Shown here: piece by piece, positions 16,861-25,833 of the stretch
Layout: every line of letters begins with the position of its first letter
Position numbering within the stretch: the first letter of the stretch is position 1
From: Deltaproteobacteria bacterium RIFCSPHIGHO2_02_FULL_44_16
GTDB lineage: Bacteria; UBA10199; 2-02-FULL-44-16
Length of the DNA stretch: 48,121 bases
Assembly: GCA_001798185.1 (NCBI GenBank)
Contig: MGRM01000026.1
Location: 1 to 48,121, forward strand
Direction: 5' to 3'
The notes under the pieces: model-generated
The model's input: the letters and a program-made list of their open reading frames with translations, nothing else
The model's database searches: none
Told to the model about the DNA's origin: nothing
Translations under genes and position numbers: made by a program

Positions 16861-19800
16861 ATGGCGATACAAAGTAAAAAATTTTCGATTCTTTATTTCT
16901 CTGACGGCATCGAATCCTATCGCCACATGCATGAGATTGATGAAGAACGTCGGGAGAAAGCGGTGAGTGCTTTTCTGAATGATATTTACGATGTCATAAC
17001 GCCAGCGTTCAACTTAAATGCGGCAATATTTCGTGAAACGAATATCAAACAATGGAAGGAAGATCGCGCAAAAATTATTGCTGCATGGCGGCCTTATGTG
17101 GAAGACAAGAACAATAATGGTTACCTTGACATCGCAGGAAACATCATTGAAGGATCGCTTCTTCTTTATGACCCAAATAAAAAAGTGCACGGTTATTTCC
17201 CAGACGCTGGAAGTCTCGTTGCACTTCAGAATGCAGGCGCATTCATCTTAAACGGAAGGCTCCCCGCAGACGTTCTCGATCCGAAATGGCAAATTGCTTC
17301 TGAAACCAGAACAAAGAAAATAAGTCGCCTTCCTGCAAACGTACAAAAAAATCCCTATCAGCTCGCAATTGCAGGGCAAACGCTTTTTCGACGCTTTGGA
17401 GACAAAACCCTCACACGGAAAGATCTTCAGGATATGGCGTCAATCCTCTCTGATTATCTTCCAGCTTATTTTGTAAATGCTGGAGCAAGTGGTCCTATTT
17501 ATGGAATGAACATAACACCCACGAGCGAACTGACCGACTTTAAGCGAGATCGCATGGAGCGTGCTTTAGTGGACTGCGACATTCTGGCAGGTGTCGGCGC
17601 GGCGCTTCTGAGAAATATAAGAGCATTTGAAATTTCATATCGAGAAATTTCCGGAAAAAAAGGGGCAGTCGGTCATGTTATTGCAGTTGCTGAGTATACG
17701 GATCCTTCTGGTGAACGTTCTGCCTTGATCGTCGATAATGAGATTGTCTCCGTTGTTTTGCTTGAAAAGGATGAATCTCTCGAAAAAAAGATCGAAGAAC
17801 ACGTTGCTGCACAATGGTCTCACAATTATGATGCATCTGAGCCCGTAAAGATTACCTTTCATCCCGGTCCTGTATATGATGAGAGTCTCAAAAAGAGTGA
17901 CGAGATTGACGCATCCCTTGCACAGTATACTGTCGCCTTTGACGTTCCTCTTCAACAGTATCATGCAACTTTTCAATTTTCTCTTGAAGCTGGAAAAACT
18001 ATCACAACGACATCTGCTGTTCATGCCGGAATAACGTATCATACAACATTAGAACGCATCAACGATGGATATGTTCTGTATACAGTGAAACCTCAAGGAA
18101 ATGGGCTTTCGGTTTTTGGACTGTATGATCCCTATATGCGCACCGCCAAATATGCCATTCCCACGACGATTCCCCTTAATCGCGCAGAAATGAAAGCTGT
18201 GGTGCTCGACCTCGAAAAATTAAAAACCCACACCTCAAGATTCGATTCTCCCATAAGTCAGATTCTCGGTAATACGCGCGATGAAGTTCTTCGGGTTCAC
18301 CTTTTAGATCTTTTTTTCAACATCATGAATGAAATTGGCTGCGAACTTGATCTCTATTCCTATTTTGAAAATCCGCTTGCTCCTGAAGATGAAATAGCTC
18401 AACAGCTCAGACGTCTTTCAACCATTCCACGACATCCTTTGAATGATTATTTGAATCTGAACGGTCCCATACCCGCAACGATGAGTAAAAATGCGAAAGA
18501 GGCATTTCTTCGCGTGGGAAACGAGCTTGCTCAGAAACCCGGTCGTGAAGCGGAAGTGGGAGCTTTTCTTCTCGGCGAATACTTAACAGAAACAAAAGAT
18601 ACTCTTTCAGATTCGGAAATTGATGGCTTACTTGAAAGCCTCCTTTCTCTGTATCAAAGTTCAGAAAATACTTATCTCTGCATCTATATCGTGAAACTTT
18701 TTTTAAGGCTCGTGGAACCGCGAGACAGATTACAGAAAAAAATAGAAGAGAAATTTTCTGCTGCGCTGAAAAATAAAAACAAACTTTTCCAACATGTCCA
18801 AACAATATCTGATGAAATACTAAAAGAACATGAACGTCGAGCCATTGCATATCTTTATACACTTGCATCTGCATTTGCTTCAGATGCTGCCACAGCGGAA
18901 GCAGATGCGATCTTCAAACAGTATCCTTCCATTTCGCTCATGAGTCTTGAATGGAATGCCAAAAATTCCTTGCGTGGACCAGCCGAAGCAGCGCAGATAC
19001 TTTCCACGTATGAACGAGCCAAACGACTTCGAGGAATACTTTCGGAAGCAGAGTCAAGAGCTTTGACACAACAAGTTGCTCAAGAAGTGCTCAAGGCGGA
19101 TCCAACCAATGCCTCCGCGATTTTCTCAGGAAATACTCTGCTTGATCTCATCTGCGAATTTGAAGAACTTTCTGATCCTTCAGAAACAGAGCAAGCGCTT
19201 CTCAGTCTTTTGCAGATTCCTCTTTATCATCAACGTCCAGTAACTGAAGAATTTTATACCACACATATTCGTCCCATTCTCAAACGCGGTTCAACTGATA
19301 AGCAAAGCAATAAACTCGCTGATGTGTTTATTCGCATGAGCACGAAGCTGACCTTTACTGCGACAGCAGCTACTCTTTTTACGAAAGACATTGTGGATTT
19401 CAAAATCATCGACACGTGTTATACCTATCTCGATATTCTGAAACATTTTCTGAGCGGAAAATTTTTGTCACCGCAACAAACAGTTGCAGCATTTGCACAT
19501 TATCTCGATTCTTTATACAGCTCTGATATACAGCAAGCATGCAAAACACAGGCTATGAGATCGCTGCCAGATGCAGACCGAACCATAGCTGATCTTCTTT
19601 ACCGCGAAATTCTCAACAAACCGCGCAAGACACATCCATCAGGAAAAATGCCAGATGGGATTTTGACCTATGCTCCCGGGACTTATGTTGCTGAACCTGG
19701 CGACTCGACAGCAATCCTTATCGCTTCTGCATCGGCGATGTGTAATGACAACGAAAGCGACCATGAAGAAGAGTGCAAGAAGATGGGTCGTTTGCTTGCC

Positions 19801-21144
19801 GCACGTTTGCTGCTTTCACTGGAAAAAGTGAAAACTGCCAAAGGACCGAACGATGCTGGCGAAGCCAACGCTCAGTTTCCTGAATTTTTACGGCTTCTCA
19901 ATCATCGTGATATCCTTCTTCATGAAATGCGAGATGAGCAGGTGATTCTTGCTTCCGATCTTTTTGAAGAACTTCTCGTTCATCCCAATCGAAGTGTCCG
20001 TGATCAGGTTCTCCGCAATTTCGATTGGTTCCTCCAAATTGCCGAAAAAAAAGGACTGCAGTTTCCAGAGCTTGCCAAACAGGCAATGATTGTTCAAGCA
20101 CGACAAAAGATACCGATTGGTCCCGTGATGACATATCGTGATCTCAAAACAGTTCTTGCAGAAGATCCGAATCATGATCGCCGAAAAGATGCGGCAGGTG
20201 CTATCAAATATCTCGTCATCAATCAGAAAACTCTCCAAGAACTTCATGGGAAAGAAGCTCCACCAGACGATTTGGTGAGAGATGTAAAAAATTTGATTGC
20301 GATCACGCAATCAGACACTTCTTATCCCGTCGTCGAAGCTGGAGAACGCTCTCAACGTCTTATCGAGTCAGTGGTCGAATCGTATCGCACAGAACCTGAA
20401 CTTGTTGCTTGCGAAGATGAAGTAGAAACAAAGTCGTGTTATCGCTCTACCTACAACACAGAGCGAGAGCCAGGAATTGTTCCCGTCTTACTTCGAGAAA
20501 ATGTGGATGAGGCAAAAGCGCAAGAGACAGTGAAAGTAATTGAAGCTTATTATCGAAGATTTCCGTATCAACAACATACCCATTATTTTTATGCGATTGA
20601 ATTTTTAGGGAAACCCTCGGGTAAGGGCGAAAAAGCGGTGAAAGTTATCGTTGATTATCCTGACATTCGTGATCGAAGCTCTGCCAACCTTACTCTCCAG
20701 GTGGCATCAAATGCTGCATATGAAGATATCATTGCTCATATGGCCTATCCTGCTTTTGGACAAGCGCCAGAGCACTTGCGGAATAACTTTATCAACAAAG
20801 GTATATTCGCTACGTGGCAAGCCACGGATGAATTTTATAATCTCTGGAAAGCCTGGCTCTCTGACAGTCAAGGAGTGTGGGAGAAAGTTTACTCGGAATT
20901 TCAGAAGAATACCCCGGATTGGGACAGCCCTCTTGCACAACTTTTGATCATGATCCAGATCATGTCCTCTGAAGCAGAAGAAATTATCACCTTTTCTGCT
21001 TTCGAAAAAAATGGATCGTGGAAAATTGAATATGATCTTGCAAGAAAAGGAAAAATTCGGTCGATCACGATGGGAGAGAAAAAATATCAGTTTTCCTATA
21101 ATAACTCTGGAATGCTCATAAAAGTCATGACTTCCGCTTCATAA
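16861..21144 (+). CDS. Giant protein 2: paralog of the upstream giant
   Basis: The protein is 1427 aa. It aligns with giant protein 1 over its whole length, with many shared blocks (DGIESYRH, NNGYLDIAGNII, DLFEELLVHPNRSVRD, GPVMTYRDL, TQSDTSYPV, FPYQQHTHYF, YQFSYNNSGML). The candidate triad is conserved: Cys239 (LVDCDILAGVG), His272 (VGHVIAVAEY), Asp292 (LIVDNEI). The EF-hand-like loop D82-x-N84-x-N86-G-Y-L-D90 is also conserved. The AAGGA ribosome binding site lies in the end of the upstream gene, so the pair is translated as one operon. The divergence at most positions implies an old duplication maintained by selection. No export signal is visible. Function unknown. Confidence 0.85.
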   Translation: MAIQSKKFSILYFSDGIESYRHMHEIDEERREKAVSAFLNDIYDVITPAFNLNAAIFRETNIKQWKEDRAKIIAAWRPYVEDKNNNGYLDIAGNIIEGSLLLYDPNKKVHGYFPDAGSLVALQNAGAFILNGRLPADVLDPKWQIASETRTKKISRLPANVQKNPYQLAIAGQTLFRRFGDKTLTRKDLQDMASILSDYLPAYFVNAGASGPIYGMNITPTSELTDFKRDRMERALVDCDILAGVGAALLRNIRAFEISYREISGKKGAVGHVIAVAEYTDPSGERSALIVDNEIVSVVLLEKDESLEKKIEEHVAAQWSHNYDASEPVKITFHPGPVYDESLKKSDEIDASLAQYTVAFDVPLQQYHATFQFSLEAGKTITTTSAVHAGITYHTTLERINDGYVLYTVKPQGNGLSVFGLYDPYMRTAKYAIPTTIPLNRAEMKAVVLDLEKLKTHTSRFDSPISQILGNTRDEVLRVHLLDLFFNIMNEIGCELDLYSYFENPLAPEDEIAQQLRRLSTIPRHPLNDYLNLNGPIPATMSKNAKEAFLRVGNELAQKPGREAEVGAFLLGEYLTETKDTLSDSEIDGLLESLLSLYQSSENTYLCIYIVKLFLRLVEPRDRLQKKIEEKFSAALKNKNKLFQHVQTISDEILKEHERRAIAYLYTLASAFASDAATAEADAIFKQYPSISLMSLEWNAKNSLRGPAEAAQILSTYERAKRLRGILSEAESRALTQQVAQEVLKADPTNASAIFSGNTLLDLICEFEELSDPSETEQALLSLLQIPLYHQRPVTEEFYTTHIRPILKRGSTDKQSNKLADVFIRMSTKLTFTATAATLFTKDIVDFKIIDTCYTYLDILKHFLSGKFLSPQQTVAAFAHYLDSLYSSDIQQACKTQAMRSLPDADRTIADLLYREILNKPRKTHPSGKMPDGILTYAPGTYVAEPGDSTAILIASASAMCNDNESDHEEECKKMGRLLAARLLLSLEKVKTAKGPNDAGEANAQFPEFLRLLNHRDILLHEMRDEQVILASDLFEELLVHPNRSVRDQVLRNFDWFLQIAEKKGLQFPELAKQAMIVQARQKIPIGPVMTYRDLKTVLAEDPNHDRRKDAAGAIKYLVINQKTLQELHGKEAPPDDLVRDVKNLIAITQSDTSYPVVEAGERSQRLIESVVESYRTEPELVACEDEVETKSCYRSTYNTEREPGIVPVLLRENVDEAKAQETVKVIEAYYRRFPYQQHTHYFYAIEFLGKPSGKGEKAVKVIVDYPDIRDRSSANLTLQVASNAAYEDIIAHMAYPAFGQAPEHLRNNFINKGIFATWQATDEFYNLWKAWLSDSQGVWEKVYSEFQKNTPDWDSPLAQLLIMIQIMSSEAEEIITFSAFEKNGSWKIEYDLARKGKIRSITMGEKKYQFSYNNSGMLIKVMTSAS

Positions 21145-21159
21145 TTTTGTATTTGTTGT

Positions 21160-21298
21160 CCAAACTTATTTCAAAACATTTTCGCTGATACGGGTCCTGT
21201 CACCTCAGTCGTTCCACCTCCCCGCTGACGCGGGGCGCCCCTTGGATCCGACCTCGGTGCCACCCGAATCATTTGTCAGTTTTGAAATAAGTTTTTGG
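21160..21298. repeat. Long inverted repeat element
   Basis: AAACTTATTTCAAAAC (21162-21177) has a perfect reverse complement at 21279-21294. The outer CCAA/TTGG pairing adds a few more bases with a small bulge. The interior (about 100 bp) has its own hairpin, CCCCGC-TGAC-GCGGGG, and further partial pairing. It separates the giant gene stop from the 91-aa gene and may be a MITE-like insertion or a regulatory hairpin. Confidence 0.6.
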
Positions 21299-21306
21299 AA
21301 TAAAAT

Positions 21307-21582
21307 ATGACCGATATTAATGACATCACTATCACTTACGAAGAAGATGGCGTCGAACTTGTGAAAGAGGTCGATAAAATCATTCTTGCGCGCGGTACCT
21401 GGCCAACGATTCTTTTCAAATATCTCCAATGGGATCCAAAAAAAGAAACGTATAGTGAAGAAAAATATACGCTGCGCCGCTATCGTAAGATCGGGGATGA
21501 ATACCGTCAACAGTCCAAATTCAACATCTCCAATCAAGAACAGGCTCGACAAATTATCGAAGCTTTGAGAAAATGGCTGTGA
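21307..21582 (+). CDS. Small conserved-looking protein, 91 aa
   Basis: The protein is short and acidic at its start, then basic. It has alternating beta-type segments (ITITYEEDG, EVDKIILARGTWPTILFKYLQWD, YTLRRYRKIGDEYRQQSKFNIS) and ends in a helix (NQEQARQIIEALRKWL). The beta-sheet-then-helix layout with conserved FKY, RRY and QQSKFNIS blocks looks like a compact nucleic-acid-binding fold such as PC4/p15, but this is a guess from pattern only. No strong ribosome binding site is seen. It follows the giants on the same strand after a long inverted repeat, so operon membership is uncertain. A REP pair starts 2 nt after its stop. Confidence 0.7.
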   Translation: MTDINDITITYEEDGVELVKEVDKIILARGTWPTILFKYLQWDPKKETYSEEKYTLRRYRKIGDEYRQQSKFNISNQEQARQIIEALRKWL

Positions 21583-21583
21583 C

Positions 21584-21639
21584 GTCATCCTCGCGAAATC
21601 GGGGATCCAGGTCTGGATTCCTGCTTTCGCAGGAATGAC
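21584..21639. repeat. REP pair, copy 3
   Basis: GTCATCCTCGCGAAATCGGGGAT is joined to ATTCCTGCTTTCGCAGGAATGAC. It lies between the 91-aa gene stop and the desaturase start and may act as a transcript-end hairpin. Confidence 0.8.
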
Positions 21640-21658
21640 ACACGGGGAGTAAAATAAA

Positions 21659-22792
21659 ATGAAAATCAAAACTCTTATCAAACGCATTGAGTGGGTCAAT
21701 TTTCTTTTTCTGCTTTTGAGTCCTCTTGTCGGTATCACCGGAACAATCTGGATTTTCATGCACGGCGGCCCGCATCCGGCAACCATTGCTCTTCTTCTTC
21801 TCATGATGGGCCTTACAGGGCTTGGAGTTACTGCAGGCTATCATCGTTGTTTTACGCATTGCAGTTTTAAAGCGCATTGGGCGGTCAAACTCTATTTTCT
21901 TCTTTTTGGGGGAGCTGCCTTCGAAGGCTCAGCGCGCGAGTGGTGCTGTGCTCATCGCAAACATCACTCTGATGTCGATACAGACGGCGATCCATATAAT
22001 ATTCAAAAAGGATTTTGGTATGCACATATCGGTTGGGTGGTATTCAAATCAGATCAATCTGATGAGTCGTGCATTCCCGATCTTCTTCGCGATCGTTTGA
22101 TTACCTGGCAATCTCGTTATTACATTCCTCTCGCGGTCTGTATCGGTTTTGTTCTTCCAACAGCTCTCGCTGCTCTTTGGGGAGATCCCATCGGAGGTTT
22201 TTTTATCGCCGGCGTTCTCCGCGTTGTCATCAACCATCATTTAACATTTCTCATTAACTCCTACTGTCACTTTTTTGGGAAGCAAACGTATTCTGATAAA
22301 GATTCCGCGCGCGATAGTTGGCTCATGGCCTTTTTCACGTACGGCGAAGGCTATCATAATTTTCATCATGCCTTTCAAACAGATTTCCGAAACGGTTTTC
22401 GTCCTCACCATTTTGATCCCACGAAATGGTTCATTCATGCGCTGCATCGTCTCGGACTCGCTTCTGATCTTCATCGTGTGCACCCTGAACGCATTCTCAA
22501 AGCAAAGCTTGCGATGGATGAAAAACGTTTGCGAACCCTTACGCCTTTTCAACAAAGGTTCCACGACGGAGAACAATATATCTCGAAGGTACGTCAGAAT
22601 ATTGAAGATCAATATGCCAGACTTCTGGTCCTCAAGGCGCAATATCGTTCCATGAAAAAGGAAAAAATGATCACGATGCGTGAAAAAATAGAAGAATTAA
22701 AAATAGAGATTCGAACGGTTCAAGAAGAGTTTAATGAATCCATTTTACTTTGGCATTCATTGTTAAAAGGAAACTTAAAACCTATTTCATAA
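21659..22792 (+). CDS. Fatty acid desaturase (acyl-CoA/acyl-lipid delta-9 type)
   Basis: The 377-aa membrane protein has the three histidine boxes of membrane desaturases: HRCFTH (62-67), HRKHH (99-103) and HNFHH (233-237). Hydrophobic segments flank them at about 12-35, 40-58, 75-90 and 155-200. Such di-iron enzymes insert a cis double bond, usually delta-9, into acyl chains at the cytoplasmic face of the membrane. The last 90 residues are unusually long and Lys/Glu-rich, with a predicted coiled coil. The ATG has a GGGGAG site 13 nt upstream. It is alone on its strand and could help adjust membrane fluidity, which fits the nearby cold-related genes only loosely. Confidence 0.9.
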   Translation: MKIKTLIKRIEWVNFLFLLLSPLVGITGTIWIFMHGGPHPATIALLLLMMGLTGLGVTAGYHRCFTHCSFKAHWAVKLYFLLFGGAAFEGSAREWCCAHRKHHSDVDTDGDPYNIQKGFWYAHIGWVVFKSDQSDESCIPDLLRDRLITWQSRYYIPLAVCIGFVLPTALAALWGDPIGGFFIAGVLRVVINHHLTFLINSYCHFFGKQTYSDKDSARDSWLMAFFTYGEGYHNFHHAFQTDFRNGFRPHHFDPTKWFIHALHRLGLASDLHRVHPERILKAKLAMDEKRLRTLTPFQQRFHDGEQYISKVRQNIEDQYARLLVLKAQYRSMKKEKMITMREKIEELKIEIRTVQEEFNESILLWHSLLKGNLKPIS

Positions 22793-22797
22793 TTTTT

Positions 22798-22864
22798 GTC
22801 ATCCCTGCGAAGGCAGGGATCCAGCACTCAATACTTTCTGGATTCCCGCCTTCGCGGGAATGAC
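22798..22864. repeat. REP pair, copy 4
   Basis: GTCATCCCTGCGAAGGCAGGGAT is joined to ATTCCCGCCTTCGCGGGAATGAC. It sits between the convergent desaturase and methyltransferase stops, a position where it could serve as a bidirectional terminator. Confidence 0.85.
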
Positions 22865-22870
22865 AACGAT

Positions 22871-23656
22871 TCAAGGAATACAAACAAGATAAACAATCCA
22901 CGTCGAACAATCTTCCACTTTTTCTTGAGGACGGAAAATGCCATCGCCTCCACCGCGTTTATTGTCTCCTTCCCAATAGACAATTGTTTTGCGAAAACCA
23001 GCTTCTTCCAAAACATCTCGCACTTCCGGAAGAGTCCAATACCGCCAATCATAGGTAAACACACGCTTTCGAAGGCGTTCGCCTTTTTCCTTAAAATGAA
23101 TTGAAAAATATCCCCGATGAGTAATTGGATTAAATCGTTCGCACTCCCAGATGTACTTCATCCCACGCCACTTACTCTCCTCACGAGCGACTTCGACCAC
23201 TTCACTCCCACCCATGGTATCCAGAACATAGAGACTGTCACGTTTCATCGATTTTCGAACTGAACGAAAATAGCGAAGGAGCTCACGTCGTTCCTGAAAA
23301 AACCAAAATGAAAAATTATAAGCGATCACAATATCTGCTTTTATCTTTGCATGCGTCACATCGGCATTGAGATATTTCAGACGCTTTTTTTGACGTTCCG
23401 TTAAACGTTTAACGTGGCGCTCTCGTCCACTTTCAATCGGTTCAAGATCGAGATCAATGCCGACAGCGGTGTGTTTCTCACTCTGTTTGACCCATTCTGA
23501 ACAGAAATAACCCGTGCCACAAAAATCTTCTCTCAGAGAAAGGGGCTGGCGCCCTTTCCTGAGCTTGGAATAAACTTTATTCAGAAATTGAATTTCGAAC
23601 GTCGGTTCTTGGACAAATATTTCGTAAGCAATGTATTTATCAAACGGTTTTTTCAC
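22871..23656 (-). CDS. Class I SAM-dependent methyltransferase
   Basis: The 261-aa protein has the SAM-binding motif LREDFCGTGYFCSEWV (about residues 41-56), an acidic strand AVGIDLDLEPIESG, and a further strand DIVIAYNFSFWFF corresponding to motif IV. LYVLDTMGG follows. This is a known methyltransferase family without a firmly assigned substrate; a small molecule is most likely. The C-terminal half has an aromatic-rich segment (YDWRYWTLPEVRDVLEEAGF) typical of the last strand region of these enzymes. There is no export signal. The gene is monocistronic and convergent with the desaturase. Confidence 0.85.
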   Translation of the reverse strand: MKKPFDKYIAYEIFVQEPTFEIQFLNKVYSKLRKGRQPLSLREDFCGTGYFCSEWVKQSEKHTAVGIDLDLEPIESGRERHVKRLTERQKKRLKYLNADVTHAKIKADIVIAYNFSFWFFQERRELLRYFRSVRKSMKRDSLYVLDTMGGSEVVEVAREESKWRGMKYIWECERFNPITHRGYFSIHFKEKGERLRKRVFTYDWRYWTLPEVRDVLEEAGFRKTIVYWEGDNKRGGGDGIFRPQEKVEDCSTWIVYLVCIP

Positions 23657-23769
23657 GATGTTCTTGTAACTCGAGAATATTTTGAATGAAGATGAAGATC
23701 AGCGTAAAAAGTCATACATCCCCTCTTCATCTATTCATGAAGGAATGAGAAGAGAAAAGCAAGGGAGGA

Positions 23770-25833
23770 TCATTCACTGGAGGGTGAACCAATATACTGC
23801 CATCTCAGATTTCTCCAGATGAAGATAATTTGATGCGCTGCTTTATTGAATTCAGCTTGAGTCCAGTCTTGACCAAGATTTACTTTCCATCGCTGTCCCT
23901 TGATTTCAATCTCATAACCATTCAGAAAATCATGTTTTAGTTTTTCAAAATCCAGTGAGCTTGAGACGACCGAAAGAAAAATTTTTACCTTGTTAGGTGG
24001 CCGCCGCACTCTACTCCGACGTTGACCACGCTGTTCATCCCAGTCGGGCATTTCCATATGAACCTTGTAGGCACATCCAACACCACCAGTACAAGCTGTT
24101 GTCGTTCCTCCGCTTGCACCAAATTGAAGTGAATAGACCTTCTGATCGCGACCATCTAACAAATCGGAACTGATGTAACGAAACGTTTCTAAAAAAGACG
24201 AAGGAACTGGAATCGTAAGATCGAATTTGCTTTCGAGGGCCACATTCACAATACGAAATGTGCGATGGAGAGTAGTAGTCGGATTGGTTGGTTCTCCATA
24301 AACGATCTGAGAAGCCCCTTTTGCTTCAATCCAAATTTCATGCGTAAATTCACCGCATGTATAGAAAATTTCTGAGTGGAATGTCCTGGGAACTGGGCCC
24401 CCGCCAAAGTTATATCGATTCTCGCCAATTTCTTCTACACTCCAGGGTAAATAAGGTAATTGCGCGGCCGCTTGACAATCGGGATTGCTATTGTTGAGAA
24501 ACCTATTTTCTGTGCGTATGGAAAAGGTATGCGGTCCAACCAAATTTTGAACCGAAAAATCTTCTTCATATTTGCTGTAAAGTGGCAGATAAATCAAAAC
24601 ATCATTTCGCCGCTCTCCAAACCCTTGAGCGCTGTTTGTTGGAACTTTTGATACACGCACACGATAGGATTTTTGTCCTATGACATTCCCACCGATATCA
24701 AGCACACGAACTGGAATGGAAAGTTCATTCTCATAATAAGCTTCTTTCACACGAAGATAGAGAATTTTCTTGAATTCGCGATCCGGAAAAAGCGAACTTT
24801 GGAACGATAATTTTTCATGAGTATCAGGTTGAGCGGTTACGAATGACGCTCCACTATAATAAGATATTTCTTCGACTCGTTTTTCCAATGCGCTTCCTAA
24901 TTGGGAAATATCATAATCATATTCGACAGTGTAATCAGAACGGTGACCAATCACTTCTATTTTTAAAATCTGTTTCTCATCAAGCATAAAAAGTTCTTCC
25001 GTTGCGACAATCGGTTTCTCCGATGAACGAAGTGAAGTGCTCGTGAAATCAATAAGGTCTCCATCTGTTGGACCTGACTGCAATAAGGCTCCAATACGTG
25101 ATGTCTGCATGATCGTCACGTTCGGTTGAAATTTATTTTGACGTGGCTCGGAAACACTTTGATGATAATGTGCGTAACCTTTATAAATTTTAATTTCAGC
25201 AGTTTCTGAAACTGTTAGCTCAAAAGTCTTTGAGACTTTGACACCTCGACTGTCTGTCACCATCACATCTACTTTTGAAAACTTTCCAACATTGAGCGCT
25301 TTTCCTTTCAAGAGAACATAACCATCCTGATCACAGGTGAGCTGTCTTGATGGATCCTGCAGACATGAAGCTCTAGTCGACGCTTGATCTTCGAAAAAGA
25401 GTCCCGCTGGCGCATTGAAAAGATCCCATGCATAAGGCGCAACACCACCCACCACACTTAACGTTTGAGGTTGTTCTACATTAAACACTTGTGCTGAAAG
25501 TGGACTTACAGTTCTGATTTCAAGATCTGCGACTGTTGTTCCTCCACCCCCGCCATTTCCTGCACCACCGTTACCACTGCCTCCACCACTACTACCACCA
25601 GATCTACTTCCTCCACCCCCGCCACCACGAGCTATGCGATCGCGAATTTGTTCTTCACTTTCTTCATTTCCATTATTCCCTGTGACGTTTTCATCGCTCT
25701 CAAAAACAGTGACCGTCCCACCTTGAGAAGGATCATCCTTCACACGAACCGCTGCAGGGTCAGATGAATTGCCACATCCCACAAAAAGAAAACTTATAAA
25801 AAAAAGCGCTCTTACTTTCCGATGTATCGCCAC
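23770..25833 (-). CDS. Modular lipoprotein with Gly-rich linker and Ig-like domain
   Basis: The 687-aa protein has a lipobox LFVGC (Cys20, then Gly), so it should be an outer-membrane lipoprotein. The head NSSDPAAVRVKDDPSQGGT is nearly identical to that of its upstream paralog. A glycine/serine linker of about 30 residues (about 69-99) follows. Next is a cadherin-like/He_PIG-type Ig domain (VFNVEQPQTLSVVGGVAPYAW) and then large beta-rich regions with no recognised family. A pair of conserved segments ends at RRPPNKVKIFL. Its first Met overlaps the stop of the upstream gene by 22 nt, so translation is probably coupled. Likely role is surface binding or structure, by inference. Confidence 0.8.
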   Translation of the reverse strand: MAIHRKVRALFFISFLFVGCGNSSDPAAVRVKDDPSQGGTVTVFESDENVTGNNGNEESEEQIRDRIARGGGGGGSRSGGSSGGGSGNGGAGNGGGGGTTVADLEIRTVSPLSAQVFNVEQPQTLSVVGGVAPYAWDLFNAPAGLFFEDQASTRASCLQDPSRQLTCDQDGYVLLKGKALNVGKFSKVDVMVTDSRGVKVSKTFELTVSETAEIKIYKGYAHYHQSVSEPRQNKFQPNVTIMQTSRIGALLQSGPTDGDLIDFTSTSLRSSEKPIVATEELFMLDEKQILKIEVIGHRSDYTVEYDYDISQLGSALEKRVEEISYYSGASFVTAQPDTHEKLSFQSSLFPDREFKKILYLRVKEAYYENELSIPVRVLDIGGNVIGQKSYRVRVSKVPTNSAQGFGERRNDVLIYLPLYSKYEEDFSVQNLVGPHTFSIRTENRFLNNSNPDCQAAAQLPYLPWSVEEIGENRYNFGGGPVPRTFHSEIFYTCGEFTHEIWIEAKGASQIVYGEPTNPTTTLHRTFRIVNVALESKFDLTIPVPSSFLETFRYISSDLLDGRDQKVYSLQFGASGGTTTACTGGVGCAYKVHMEMPDWDEQRGQRRSRVRRPPNKVKIFLSVVSSSLDFEKLKHDFLNGYEIEIKGQRWKVNLGQDWTQAEFNKAAHQIIFIWRNLRWQYIGSPSSE

